From NCBI GenBank assembly GCA_964059195.1, contig CAXKWD010000006.1:8114530-8178529 (forward strand): DNA of 64,000 bases, in the 5' to 3' direction. Below are positions 1 through 10,378 of this stretch, piece by piece (positions within the stretch are counted from its first letter, which is position 1; the number at the start of each line of letters is the position of its first letter). Source of the stretch: Ectobius pallidus (Eukaryota > Arthropoda > Insecta > Blattodea > Ectobiidae). Position numbers and translations under genes: made by a program. A model generated the notes under the pieces. That model was not told where the DNA came from, ran no database searches, and saw only the letters and a list, made by a program, of their open reading frames with translations.

Positions 1-363
1 TTCATCCTATATTCATGTCTGATAAAATATCATCAAGTGTGTGTCTACTTATTGTCCCCTTGTTCATTTCTTTAAACTTTTTCTTTGTATAGGTGATACA
101 GTTGGCTAATAGAATTTATTCCTGGCTCCAGATAGAGTTAGTAGACATTTTCCTAAAGTAATGCGATGACAATTTCGGGAAGTTTTCTAGAAATTCCCTA
201 ACAAATGTCTTATTTAGTCCCCAAAAAATTCACTTTCATCTGTTCCTCACTTTCTGTATGATTTCCCGATGAAGTCCCTGAAAAATGATGCTCATAACCT
301 AGGTCATCTGTCATCTACGTTATAGTCGGAAGAATAGTGGATGTGTGTGCAAAAGAAAAAAGC

Positions 364-409
<46 letters not shown>

Positions 410-1604
410 TTAATTCAAAATACGTTAACTTTTCTTTTGTCATTATTGCTTTAAAATTATTATTTTTCCTTTTATATCAGTCAAACCACTCACAGAAGGT
501 CCTTCAAAAATATTTTCTTCAATCATAGGTAGGGTCTCTGCCTTGCTTCCCTCTGGTACACATAGAGATTAATCTGCGATGAATATATAAAAATGCTAAT
601 AGCATAATCGTGGATAGTAATAGATCTAATTTTAAATTAAAACAGGCCTTGTAATACAAAAGTATGAACTATAGATACAGGTTTTTAATATTTTTTCATA
701 TGAATCGCAAGTTATATCTCATATTACAATTTCCGGTAGCTGTCCTTGTTTTAAAGTCCCGGTATTGTCGGCATGTTATTAGGGCATACTAAAATAAATT
801 ACAAAACACACTGTCTTCAGATATCGATATGTTCGATTCCCCTTCCTCACCTTCATTTACACAAATTGTCTTATTTATGCTTTTTTCTGGTGCACCAACC
901 GGTGAAGATATCCCCGGCAGTTTCTTCTACCAATGAAATACTTTAGTTTGAAACATAGCGTTTAAAAAATATAGGGTACCAATGTTAATTAATATTCATG
1001 ACTTTTTGAGCCAGAAGATTCTCGAGAAAACTATTTTGAATAAAAATGTCTGACATCAGTTAATCGAAAACTAATATTGTACTCATATAGGGTACTTACT
1101 TCGTTTTATCCTGGTAGAATTTCTAAAATTACTGAATATAAATCCTAATTTTTCCAATTATTTCTTCTTCAGTAAATAATCCATCTACAACTTCTTCAAG
1201 CAGATCCACGTCATGTACAGAACTGTGTTCGGCACGATTTCAGGCAATCTGTTTTAATACAAGATATAATTTTTTTTAAATAATTTTTTCGTGTTAATTA
1301 CAAGAGAATATGTAAAATCGATTCATACAAAACATCTTAAATAGCACTTACCATGTAATGTACCTTCTATCGTCAGAATAGATCTTAACTCATACTATGA
1401 AATATATCTTCTCTCATCTTGATGTAAAAGTAAACTGACAGCAGCCTAATAATGTTTAATCCACAGGTGCAGAAACGGAAATGGGTGAGCCCAAATAAAA
1501 ATCCGAGGGTTATATGTCACCTTCTGTTGCATTAGTAAACTAAGTTGAACCGTGCGCCGTATACGACAGATAGGTGGTATTATATAAAGTTTTCAATGAA
1601 ATCA
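1..1604. other. Non-coding, no gene recognised
   Basis: AT-rich sequence with no convincing coding region on either strand. The only short open frame here is produced by the AAT microsatellite. No structural element is recognised apart from that microsatellite. Confidence 0.6.
364..408. repeat. (AAT)n microsatellite
   Basis: About fifteen uninterrupted AAT units. Translated, it gives an asparagine run, which explains the spurious short reading frame around it. Confidence 0.95.
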
Positions 1605-1815
1605 GATACGCGGTGTTGTACACTGGTTCAGTTACGCGGTATTTCTGAATTTTCTATGTTGCTTCAGATATGCGGTATTGTGTATGCCTCTTTTGCAAGG
1701 TCATGACACAAAATTTCATCTTGAAAGATATTTCATCATAAGCGCGCTATTTCAGTGATGCCAACAGTATAAAAATGTCATTTTCACCAAAAGTGTCAGT
1801 TACGCGGTATTGTTT
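1605..1815 (+). repeat. Degenerate short repeat with a TACGCGGTATTGT core
   Basis: Four copies of a motif close to CAGTTACGCGGTATTGT are seen, beginning near 1609, 1628, 1664 and 1797, with A/T and C/T changes at fixed places. The last copy abuts the broken end of the LINE reverse-transcriptase fragment. The motif may be the edge of another, unidentified element. Confidence 0.5.
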
Positions 1816-2478
1816 CTTAAGCGACGATATGCTTCTTGAAGAAAATCAATTATCGCAGTATTTGTGGATTTTCCCTGACAAAACCCGTGTTGTATATTAG
1901 TTAGGATATTATATTTCTTTATAAATGCTATAAGTCTTGCATACATAACCTTTTCTAAGATTTTTGAGAAACCTGAGAGTAGAGATACTGGTCTATAATT
2001 CTCTATTTCCTCTTTGGATCCCTTTTTATACAGTGGTTTCACTTTTGCAATTTTTAATTCATCTGGAAACTGACCACAGCTTAATGATAGATTTGCTATG
2101 TAACTTAATGGATGTACAATGTGTCTGTGGCAGTTTTTAATAACACTGTCCGAGACCTCATCTATTCCTGCTGATTTCTTATTCTTCAATCGCTTTATAA
2201 TTGATGTGATTTCATTCACTGTTACTGGGTTTAAATAAATAGTATTTCGCTGTTTTGGAATATTACTGCTGTCTGAGTCTTGTGTTTGGGCAGTGAAAGT
2301 GTTACTTATGAGGTTATGTGCTATGTCTGTATAATAACTGTTGAACAATTCTGCTATTTCTTTTGGATCTGATGATATAACACCGTTGTTATTGATTTTA
2401 TGGTTTTTCTCCGTTTCCCTCCTTTTACCTATTTCATGCTTAATGATATTCCACATCGCTTTAGATTTGGAAACTGAA
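1800..2478 (-). pseudogene. LINE reverse transcriptase fragment (5' half of RT)
   Basis: Minus-strand translation gives the N-terminal half of a non-LTR retrotransposon RT. It begins near SKSKAMWNIIKHEI, the connector region before RT, and runs through YLNPVTVNEI, KKSAGIDEVS, KPLYKKGSKEEIENYRPVSL (RT motif 1-2 region) and QHGFCQGKST. It stops before the catalytic YADD/FADD block, so it is truncated and inactive. It resembles the RT of the LINE at 40349-42967 (shared SKSKAMW..IKKEI and YKKG..ENYRP signatures), so it belongs to a related clade without a visible RNase H domain. It is read in the same frame as the recombinase tail just upstream, so one open frame crosses the junction by chance. 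Confidence 0.8.
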
Positions 2479-3540
2479 GTGGCTGTAGATGTAGAAGGAT
2501 TCTGTAATTTCTCCAGAATTGATGAATGGTGCTGTTGATTTATCTGCAGATATGGTTTCATTGAAGATGCATTGGCGTGACCTGTCATTTTTTATTAATT
2601 CCTGCTCCTGCATTCCAATCTTCATCATGTTTGACACTGTGTCCAAACCAGCTTTTTGAGCATACGCTTTTGTCCATTTTGCCATCTCAATTTTCACCCA
2701 GGGGCAGTTTTTGTACCTTATGCCTGTTTTCTTGTAGGGTTATTAAGAGTGATGAAAAAGTGATCGGTTTTTATTTTGCTAGTGCGTTTTGTAACTAATA
2801 GTTTGTATAGTCTGACTGGACATTGACTTACGTTATTTTGGTTTGGTGTAAGCCACTTGGTGTTAAAGAGCTTTTGGTTCCCGCCCTGGCAAGTTTTTGA
2901 AAATATAGGGTTACAGACAATTCCGGCCATTGGATTCCCATCGTTACCTATTTCTTCTTCAAAGTAGTGCGTACCTTCTCCTTCACGTCATGCCAACTCT
3001 AGCAATGCAGTAAGAAAAAACTTTATCTGCAAGCTGTCAGTGTTTTCGTTGCATAAATATACCATTAACTTATATTCGTGTGACTGCAAAGCAGTAGCAC
3101 TAACCTTTCTTTTCTCCAGAATGTTCTGAAGTTGTTTCCTTTTAGCATCTCTCGCACATTTAAATTCTTGGTCTGAGAATGGATTAAAATTTATATTATG
3201 TTCTTTAAAATGTTGCTCTTTGTATGAGTTTAGCAGTTACGTTTCAGATTGTTTTAACGCTATATTCTTTATAATCTTCGCCATTGGATTTTCTCATATC
3301 GATGGCCCAATCTTTTAATATGTGAGCAATCTGTTGCATATCAGTTTCTCTAGTGCCATTTGTACTTACGTTCCTCACAAAACTGTTGGAACTGAATCCA
3401 TATGCATTTTCTATTTCTTTTGGTATTTTGTGGCCTAGCTTCCTTTGTAATAATGTCAGTTTCGTCAACAGACTCATTACCAAACCTTGAGGTTGCCTTT
3501 TCTGTTTTCAATTTAGTGCCGACAATGGATGACATAATCT
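2479..3540 (-). pseudogene. Crypton-like (DUF3504-type) tyrosine recombinase remnant
   Basis: Reading the minus strand from about 3540 down, with several frameshifts and stops, there are blocks in the expected order. First is an N-terminal core-binding-like stretch (IWIQFQQFCEERKY, then LKDWAIDMRKSNGEDYKEYS). Next is FNPFSDQEFK, then THYFEEEIGNDGNP with KLFNTKWLTPNQ, CPVRLYKLLVTKR and the WTKAYAQKAGLDT block. Last is GHANASSMKPYLQINQQHH, which has the GH...PYLQ signature of DUF3504/Crypton tyrosine recombinases. Such proteins cut and rejoin DNA with an R-H-R-Y active site. The frame is broken at least three times, so this copy is dead. The LINE RT fragment begins straight after the C-terminal block. 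Family assignment rests on motif order, not on a search. Confidence 0.7.
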
Positions 3541-3928
3541 AGTATCACTGCATACTGATACTGTTACTGTTACGGTTCGGTAACAAGCTGATGTTTTACC
3601 CAATAAAATGCTATCCTCGCAATTCCTACAAGAATATTGTAAGATAAACGTCCATGCTTGGTCTATATCCAAGGAATTGCGAAACGTTATTGGTCAGTAT
3701 CAAACATGCGTCGTATGAGTGGAATAGTCAGTAAAATCTGGTATTGATGGTATTGAAGACAACAAAAAGCTTTCTCCATGCCACATTCATTCTGAATAGC
3801 CTGGATTTATCGCTCCGTTACTTACGGACTCCAGTCCCCTGGATTAGAGACTAGTGCTGCTCTCTTTGGTGTGTAAAAACGTTGCATATTATAGGAGATT
3901 TCTCATATTTTGTTGTTTTTGATTGCAG
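3541..3928. other. Non-coding gap before the TPR exon
   Basis: No gene seen. The end of this stretch carries the polypyrimidine tract and AG acceptor of the exon beginning at 3929. Confidence 0.5.
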
Positions 3929-4211
3929 TGAAGTTTTGGAATTAAGAGGCGACTGCTCCCATATCAATATAAGATGTGCTAAAGGACTGTGCAGGCTTCC
4001 CTATGGCTTTAGAGATAATGATAAAGCAAGACAGTGCGCTGAAAAAGCTCTAAAGCTTGCGCCACAAAATGCCATGGCAAACCACGTCAGGGGAACGATA
4101 TATCAGATAGTGGATAACGATAATGAAAATGCTAAAAAATATTACAAAATAGCAGGCGATTTAGGAGCCTATGGAGCATTCATGGACTTCCTCAAATTGG
4201 AGTATCAAATG
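3929..4211 (+). CDS. Internal exon of a TPR-like protein gene (exon A)
   Basis: An acceptor (TTTTTGATTGCAG) precedes base 3929 and a donor (ATG|GTAAGG) follows base 4211. The 283-bp exon enters in phase 2 and leaves in phase 0. The translated part is charged and helical: ELRGDCSHINIRCAKG, NDKARQCAEKALKLAPQNAMANHVRGTIYQ, NAKKYYKIAGDLGAYGAFMDFLKLEYQ. The A-EKAL-L-P-N-A...G pattern is that of a tetratricopeptide repeat, a protein-binding helical pair. It would join in frame to the exon at 8947. IFIT-like TPR proteins are a possible relative, but I do not recognise the gene. The first exon or exons are not identified. Confidence 0.65.
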
Positions 4212-4335
4212 GTAAGGAAAACTTTGCATTTTAATTTTGTACGTAATCCAGCAAAATGAGGAAAAATAAATTATGTGGACACAAGTAGCCCCTTGATACT
4301 TTTCATCCCGCAACTGTGTGTACATATTCTGAATA

Positions 4336-4512
4336 AAATCAAATCAGGTAAACTGATATAACAAAGTGCCAGAATGCTTTTGTTTAATCAGTGATAATTG
4401 CAATTATGTAAGGCCCATGCAGAAAAGAAGTCATTTTTGTAATAGATCTCAAAGTTAAACTCCAAATCGATTCATTAAGCAGGACTTGCGGATGAACAAC
4501 GGTCTATAGTTC
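4336..4512 (+). repeat. Dispersed repeat, copy 1 (paired with 5576-5740)
   Basis: The stretch beginning AATCAGGTAAACTGATATAA and ending near the GAACAACGGTCTATAGTT block recurs, diverged, at 5576-5740 and continues after 5928. The two copies are in the same orientation about 1.24 kb apart. The family is not identified. Confidence 0.75.
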
Positions 4513-5575
4513 GATTCTTAGCCTTAAATCGTATTCGTATACACTGATATAAGAAATTCTTAAAATAAGTCAACATTTTACAAAATGCACTGGTAATAAT
4601 ATTAATGATATAGGCCTACTATTCACTGACATATTTGTTTCAGGTTTAAAGCAGCCGTATAGGTTAGGAATGAATTAAAGTCAATCTGTCGGAAATTACA
4701 TTAGGTAGGCTGTATTGCTTGCACAGGAGCAAATAAGAAAAATGCTCGCATTAAAACAATGTTGATATCAGTAGTCATATATATCGATAGAATGCACAAT
4801 ATTATAGCAACAGCACCTGCATTTAATTATTCAACGGCTAGTTGTGTTTTAAATCTTTTATTTACATTTATTTACACTGACATAGTTATGAAGAAATGAA
4901 TCAATCAGGGAGGGCTAACAGTTTCAATAAATGATTGGCAGTTTGTTATGTTATGTTTAATATATTGTGGGCCATGCAATAATATTGTACCGTCTTTTAT
5001 CCATTACAAAATTAATATTTATATTATATTGGAAATGAAAGCATGCACTTGAATAAGTAATTTTGCCTATTATTTCTACTTACGGAAACTGATACATCTG
5101 AACGTGTCTTGTTTACATTAGTTATGGGAGCTCAGCCGCTGATTGGCTGTTCACGAGCCAATCAAAACGCTTTTGATTTTCGGAGAATGAAGATTATATT
5201 ATAATAGACGTGACCATTAATTACTTGTTATTTGAGTTCCTGTTGGCCGATCAGGTCCAAATTTAATAGGCTTCTTCTGATGGACGTTATAAATGTGCAT
5301 ACCAAGTTTAATGAAAATCCGATAAAACCTATTTGAGTTATCGCACGTACAAACAGACAGACATTTCCTTGTCCCCTACAGAATCTGGCACATTTAAGGA
5401 TGTAGAGCAAATTAATTGAAACTATTTTCTCAGCTGTAACAAGTTTTAAAATCAGTTTTATCCAGTGCTTTTATTCTGGGGGTACGCATACTCTGTAAAG
5501 ATTTTTCCAGTTTCATATAGAAGAAAATAATTATTTTTCACAACTTTGAAATCTGGAGGAACTTGTGGCAAACAA
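4513..5575. other. Intronic sequence, no gene
   Basis: AT-rich intron sequence. A short stretch at about 5235-5400 belongs to the dispersed family seen at 6110-6640: a CCGATAAAAC..GAGTTATCGC block followed by an ACAGACAGACA run. Nothing else is recognised. Confidence 0.5.
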
Positions 5576-5740
5576 AATAAAATCAGGTAAACTGATGTAA
5601 CAAAGTGCCAGTATGTTTTTGTTTAAACAGTTATGACTGCAATTATGATATGCAGAATATGTTTTTTTTAAAATTGATTTCCAAGTTAAGCTCCAGATTT
5701 ATTCATTAAGCAGGGCTTACGGAAGAACAAAGGTCTAGTT
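5576..5740 (+). repeat. Dispersed repeat, copy 2, split by a SINE
   Basis: Diverged copy of 4336-4512. It is interrupted at the GGTCTAGTT site by the SINE at 5741-5927 and resumes with GGTCTAGTTGGATAAGCG at 5928. Confidence 0.75.
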
Positions 5741-5927
5741 TTTTTTTAATGAGATTAAAATCTTCCAGCATCACCTGAACTGTACAGATATGTGATATCA
5801 TGACAATCGCACACTCACATAAAAATGTAAAAAAAAAATTCAAATTGGCCGGTTTCGGGTTTTGAACCATGGACTCCAGAATGTGAGGCCAAAGCGTTAC
5901 CATCTCGGCCACCGGGGTCATTTTAAC
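5741..5927 (-). mobile_element. tRNA-derived SINE with 9-bp TSD
   Basis: The 187-bp insert is flanked on both sides by GGTCTAGTT (5732-5740 and 5928-5936). On the minus strand it starts with a tRNA-like head holding an A-box-like TGGCCGAGATGG and a B-box-like GGTTCAAAACC at tRNA-like spacing, and it ends in a run of A residues. These are the marks of a pol III-transcribed SINE copied by LINE machinery. The head was once a tRNA, but this is not a functional tRNA gene. Confidence 0.85.
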
Positions 5928-6109
5928 GGTCTAGTTGGATAAGCGCTTGTAAATCGATAGTGTTTTTTGTCATAGCTACCTGTATTTTAATTTCCAAGGC
6001 CTTATAAGATAACAGTAAAACAATAGGCAGTGTTGTCAAGATAATTGATTTTCATTTTTTTTTTATAAATTCTTTCGAATACGTATATTACCATAAAATA
6101 GGCACTAAA

Positions 6110-6640
6110 TTGAGCATTACTCCGAAACAGGTCAACCGATTTTATCTATTATAAATAGACGTCTTCCCATGGACATTATAAATGCGTATACGAAGTTTCA
6201 TAAATATACGATAAAGCGTATTTGAGTTATTGCGCCTTTAAAGTAGACATTAAATTGGGGTTTACTCCGGTACCGGTCAACAGATTAGGTTCAAATTCAA
6301 TAGGGCACTTCTCATGAACGTCATAAATGAGTATACCAAGTTTCATGGAAATCCGATACAGCGTATTTGAGTGATGGCGCCTTTCTATTAGAAAGGCACC
6401 ATAATCTATTAAAATAGGCACTAAATTGGGCATTACACCGGTACCGGTGAACCGATTTGGTTCAATATCAATAGGGTTCTTCCCATGGACATTATAAACG
6501 TGTATACCAAGTTTCATTAAAATTCGACAAAGCGTATTTGAGTTATCTCGCGTACAGACACACGGACAGACAGACGGACAGACATTTTTCGTCCCCACAC
6601 ACAATCTCATAAAGTACCATACTGGCACTTAATAACGAAA
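6110..6640 (-). repeat. Tandem-like units of a dispersed repeat ending in an AGAC-rich run
   Basis: Three successive diverged units of roughly 140-160 bp share ACCGGT..AACCGATT, ATAAA(C/T)G(C/A)GTATACCAAGTTTCAT and CGTATTTGAGTTAT blocks. The last unit ends in an ACGGACAGACAGACGGACAG run followed by TTTCGTCCCCACACACAATC. The same end, inverted, is found at 44650-44745, and a partial copy at 5235-5400. The open minus-strand frame here is a by-product of the repeat and is not judged to be a gene. Confidence 0.75.
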
Positions 6641-7348
6641 AAAATTATATGCATATTTGGATTGAAGTAGCTATTATTAGTGTTACGTACGTTATCTAAT
6701 TTATACCATGATTTTCTAAGAGGAGGGGCCTGACATTAGCATGCGATTAGGAAAATAAACAAACACTACAGCACCATTGCAGTGGTAACCAAGACTACAC
6801 ACCCAATGATTCAACTTTAGCACGTGCTCAAGAGTTTGTTGTATCCCTTTCCTCTTGGTTTCAAATTGCATTTATTTGCATTAATATTGCTGCACCCGAC
6901 ATTCAGTCTCTGGCTATTCTGCAGTTGTTTTTCATGTTTACCCTATGTATCCTTGGTATGGCCTAGAGTCGAGGACTCTGAAAATCAGATGATGGCCGAG
7001 TAGTATATATATGTATCCTTGACTCTGCTTATATACAAGTCAGATCAGCAATATCTTGCAGTAGTTCCGAGTTTGGTCGCAAACCTATCAGGCCCCAGCT
7101 CTCGAAAATAATTATCTGACATTTGAAATGGCTTTGGTTGAGGTAGGGAGACCATTTCTTTCAAAAGAAATATATAACATCATTCAGTTTTTCAGTACTG
7201 CCTCTCGCAGTTCTCTCGTTATGATCAGTTACCTGGAGATTTTTAAAAATTATTTTTTAAATATATTTTCATGCCAAGAGACGACACATTTCACAATAAA
7301 TGTTAAGTTTGTACAGACATCGTCAGAAATACAAAGATAAGTTATATA
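6641..7348. other. Intronic sequence, no gene
   Basis: AT-rich sequence with no recognised coding region or element. A short (TA)n run lies near 7004. Confidence 0.5.
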
Positions 7349-8015
7349 CAGTGCACGCCGCTTATTGTGATCACTTTGGGGTGCAACTAATCTGATGATA
7401 TTGACCGATTGATAACAATAGCCGAAAGAATTAACTGAAGGAACAATAATACACTACAATCTGGTACCCTATGATCCCCAGGTGGGGCGAAGGGGCCTCC
7501 AATGGAGGTTTCATTACCGATACTAATTTTGATATGCTTATTTTCCGAGAGAGGGTAGAGGGACAGGTGGTAAGCCCATCGCCTCGCAACCCCCCTCTGG
7601 AAACTAAGTATTTCTTGGACGTGAAAGGGCCGAGAAATTTTGTCCAGAGGCTCTAATTTAGGCTTGGAGTTCTTTTACGTGCCGTAAATCTACGACACGG
7701 GACCCCCAGCTTAAAGTCCCTCCCGGAGGACTCCGTGCCCAGGATTTTTAAATACACTACAAAACATAATTAAAAGCTATTTATTCGTAAAATAATATGT
7801 AACTGTAAATCATTGAACCACTCATAGTACAGTAATAGACTGCAAGCAACTATTTTTTCAACCAGTAACAAAGTTTTTAAAAGTATCTGTTTTTTAAACG
7901 AAAATGTGATAACTTAAACTGAATCTTTGATCACAATAAACAGCATTTTTTCAATGTATCAGCATTAATTAGTAAGGGACTTCATATCCACGGTTACATT
8001 AAGCAGCGTTCACTG
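7349..8015. mobile_element. pogo/Tc1-like MITE, TA target site
   Basis: Termini are inverted: CAGTGCACGCCGCTTATTGT at the left, and at the right a sequence whose complement begins CAGTGAACGCTGCTTAATGT. Both ends are next to TA (7347-7348 and 8016-8017), as expected for Tc1/mariner-group elements. No transposase is encoded. Without the nested SINE-like insert, the element is about 360 bp, so it is non-autonomous. Confidence 0.8.
7460..7750 (+). mobile_element. SINE-like insertion with 12-bp TSD
   Basis: A 291-bp GC-richer segment interrupts the pogo-like MITE and is flanked by AATACACTACAA at 7448-7459 and again at 7751-7762. It contains the block TTTACGTGCCGTAAATCTAC with GACACGGGACCC, a motif I know as a widespread arthropod repeat segment. 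The TSD length argues for LINE-mediated retroposition. No pol III boxes could be placed with confidence. Confidence 0.75.
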
Positions 8016-8149
8016 TAATTGAAAACATAATATTACACATTTTTCAGTGTATGATGAAACGTGGCATTTATAATTTATAACCCAATCCACAAGAAGCATT
8101 ATCATAATGACTGCAATTCAACCCAATCCGAGTGACATCATTAAAAATA

Positions 8150-8596
8150 AGAGAGGTTAATCTTTGCAAAGTGGACAAAAGGAAGTAATATTGAATGTGT
8201 TTAATGGATTTTTTAAAAGTATCCAACACTTCCAATTAAGGACATTGTAAAATTGACATCGGAATTCATCGATCTGGAAAGTGCCTGGAAAGTGCGTAGT
8301 GAATACATAGACTCTGTTGTAGTGAAAACTCCTTCAAGAAAGGCTCAGAAGCCGCGTAGTGTTTTAGATAACATTGATGGCTTTGTAAAAAGTCTATTCA
8401 AGCAAAAGTTCATAAATTCTTTTTTGATAACATACCTCCAACTGTGGATAAACTTCTTTGTGCTGTCAATGAGGACTCCAACCTACCTAATTTTAAAAGA
8501 ACAACATTTTATAAGTTATTGTTGGACATTGGAATGAAGTATGTGAAAAGAAGTGAAGTTAATGTTATAGTAGATCATGATGTTATTGTAGATTGA
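8150..8596 (+). pseudogene. N-terminal remnant of a DDE-type transposase
   Basis: The plus-strand reading gives VKLTSEFIDLESAWKVRSEY, RSVLDNIDGFVKSLFKQKF and, after a one-base frame change near 8420, PPTVDKLLCAVNEDSNLPNF with RTTFYKLLLDIGMKYVKRSE. This is an N-terminal helix-turn-helix-rich segment found in many arthropod transposase-like proteins. The reading ends at a TGA at 8594, and there is no catalytic DDE part. It is a decayed fragment in the intron between the TPR exons. Confidence 0.55.
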
Positions 8597-8946
8597 ATGT
8601 GGCAAAAGGAAATCAAGCATGTAGTGTAAAAATCAAATGATATTTTGAAGTTTATGTTGTAACTTCTTCTGTCACCTTTATTTACGCATTGAGGCAATAA
8701 AGATGCTTTCTTTTCCACTTGAACTGCCATTACTGGTGGTCAAACAATAGACGAGAAAAGGGTAAAAAAAACATTGTCTTATTATGGATATAATTAGTTT
8801 ATAGTATAAACATGTGAATTGTTCTCCTGCTAGTGGTAGTGACATAATGTCATTGTATTTGTTGAAGTGTCAAGGTGTGTGCCAGTTACTGAAGTTGAAC
8901 TTTATTGCACGTATTTTTTATTGGTTGTCTGCTTCATTTGTTACAG

Positions 8947-9135
8947 GACAACTCATTTGACCCAATCCCAGAAATGGAAAAGATGTTTAGTATTAACTCA
9001 GAAAAACCAAGATCGGAAGACCTTTTAGCACAGATGGGTGGATTCTATGTGTTCATTAAAAATGATTTTCCAACAGCCTACCGAAAATACTGGGAAAAAC
9101 TTACTGAGCAAAATCCGGATAGTGACAAGATAAAG
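8947..9135 (+). CDS. Internal exon of the TPR-like gene (exon B)
   Basis: An acceptor (TTTGTTACAG) precedes and a donor (AAG|GTAATT) follows. The 189-bp exon (63 codons) is phase 0 at both ends, so it joins in frame to exon A upstream and exon C downstream. The product part reads DNSFDPIPEMEKMFSINSEK, SEDLLAQMGGFYVFIKNDFP, TAYRKYWEKLTEQNPDSDKI. The A-RKYWEKL-EQNP pattern is again TPR-like. Codon use and the absence of stops look like a maintained exon, in contrast to the decayed sequence around it. The function is unknown. Confidence 0.65.
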
Positions 9136-9269
9136 GTAATTTTCCCCATGACCCTCACCATCACCACTACCATTGTGAACCCCCTCCATCTTCATGACGT
9201 CTGCACCCAGGATCATGTCCTTCCCCTAACACACCCAGAGGATTTTAAAACATAAAAGAGTGAATGCAT

Positions 9270-9520
9270 CTAGCCCAAAAGTTTCTTAAATAACAAGCCT
9301 TATGGCCTTAAAAATCCCGGGGTCAGCCAATTTGACGGGTTTTTTCATGGTTTCCTTCCACCCTAGCGGCCCGGGTTAAATTCTCGGCTGGGTCAGCTAT
9401 TTTTCGGTAGTGGAAAATTTCCTTCCTGGGTCCTCTCATCCCTATCCCACATAAAGTATAAGGCAGGCGCCCACCCAACTTTTTAAATAGTTGGTGCCAC
9501 TGGATACACCTAAAGCCTAG
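9270..9520 (+). mobile_element. Probable tRNA-derived SINE
   Basis: The segment has a B-box-like GGGTTAAATTCTCGGCTGGG followed by a conserved-looking tail (TCGGTAGTGGAAAATTTCCT, then CCTGGGTCC). This is the layout of arthropod SINEs with a tRNA-like head. No clear TSD was found, so the ends are approximate. Confidence 0.5.
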
Positions 9521-9719
9521 TTGGCAAAAAAGTAAAACGCTAAGAGTATTGATACCATACCAACTCTTGTAAATAAATAAGAAAACTCATGCAACAAATT
9601 TACATACCACTCTTAAAACATCTCCATAAATCTTAAAAAAGAATTCTTCAATGATTATAAAATAACCTCCCTCCCAACAAAAAATGTTAAAATAATTGTT
9701 TTTTAATCCAAAATATGAT

Positions 9720-10060
9720 AAAGGTGTGGGGAAAATGGAAAACAAATGTGGAATTACAAAACAAGTTGTAAAGATTGCGACCATATTTACATTGGGAAAC
9801 AAAAAGGAAATCTAAAAACTAGAAAGAAAGAACATTTCAAACAACATGAAAATCACCAGTAGTGGTGCATTTTTTAAGCAAAGGCCACAATATTAGTTGA
9901 GAAACAAAATTACTAAAAAGTGTTTAAAGGTAATCAGAACTTACAGCATGGGAGAATAATTTTATGTAGGCATTTCTTGAAGCACTTCATTGGATATCAA
10001 GATACATTAGCAGAGAGAAACTACTATTAACACTGGAGCACTAAATGAAATACAGTTTTA
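9720..10060 (+). pseudogene. GIY-YIG endonuclease remnant of a Penelope-like element
   Basis: The plus-strand reading gives YKTSCKDCDHIYIGKQKGNL followed by KTRKKEHFKQHENH, which matches the usual GIY-YIG block of Penelope-like elements (Y-L-C--C---YIG-----L-TR-KEH). After it, frames are broken but a LSKGHNIS-like stretch remains. It is a short, stop-ridden fragment of a family different from the copy at 10212. Confidence 0.6.
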
Positions 10061-10264
10061 AAGAAATATACACAAAATATTTTAAAATAATTTTCTAATA
10101 ACAATCTGCAGAAGTGTGGCCAGAAATCAAGATCACACACATTTCAGTTATTTTTCATTTTCCAATTGAGCAGATTCTATTGTTTCCAATATACTCAATA
10201 TTCCACCTTTGGAGTTGAAGCATCTTCCGGGCTGTGGGCCGTGGTCCAAAGGCAAAATTACAAG

Positions 10265-10318
10265 TCTTGCCAGACGTTTCGCTCCCGCTGTGGGGAACTT
10301 CTTCAGTGGCTGCTATCT
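10265..10318 (-). ncRNA. Hammerhead-ribozyme-like motif at the Penelope 3' end
   Basis: On the minus strand, GCCA is followed by CTGAAGA (fits CUGANGA), a hairpin GTTCCC/GGGAGC with a short loop, GAAACGTC, and TGGC. GCCA and TGGC pair as stem I, the hairpin is stem II, and cleavage would fall after GUC. Stem III is only the self-complementary ACGU, which cannot fold on itself but could pair between two copies, giving a dimeric hammerhead. Hammerhead motifs are reported for Penelope-like elements. Activity is not shown here. Confidence 0.6.
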
Positions 10319-10378
10319 TGACGCTGACTGGACTGCTTGGAGAAATGGAGCTGCTTATATACTCGCGGTGGGCGTGGC

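Noticed and set aside
5820..5927. Possible tRNA gene on the minus strand
   Set aside because: A and B boxes are tRNA-like, but the cloverleaf is poor and the segment has a SINE tail and TSD, so it is a SINE head.
6227..6628. 133-codon minus-strand frame
   Set aside because: It is produced by the tandem units of a dispersed repeat. The same words recur in the translated sequence because the DNA repeats.
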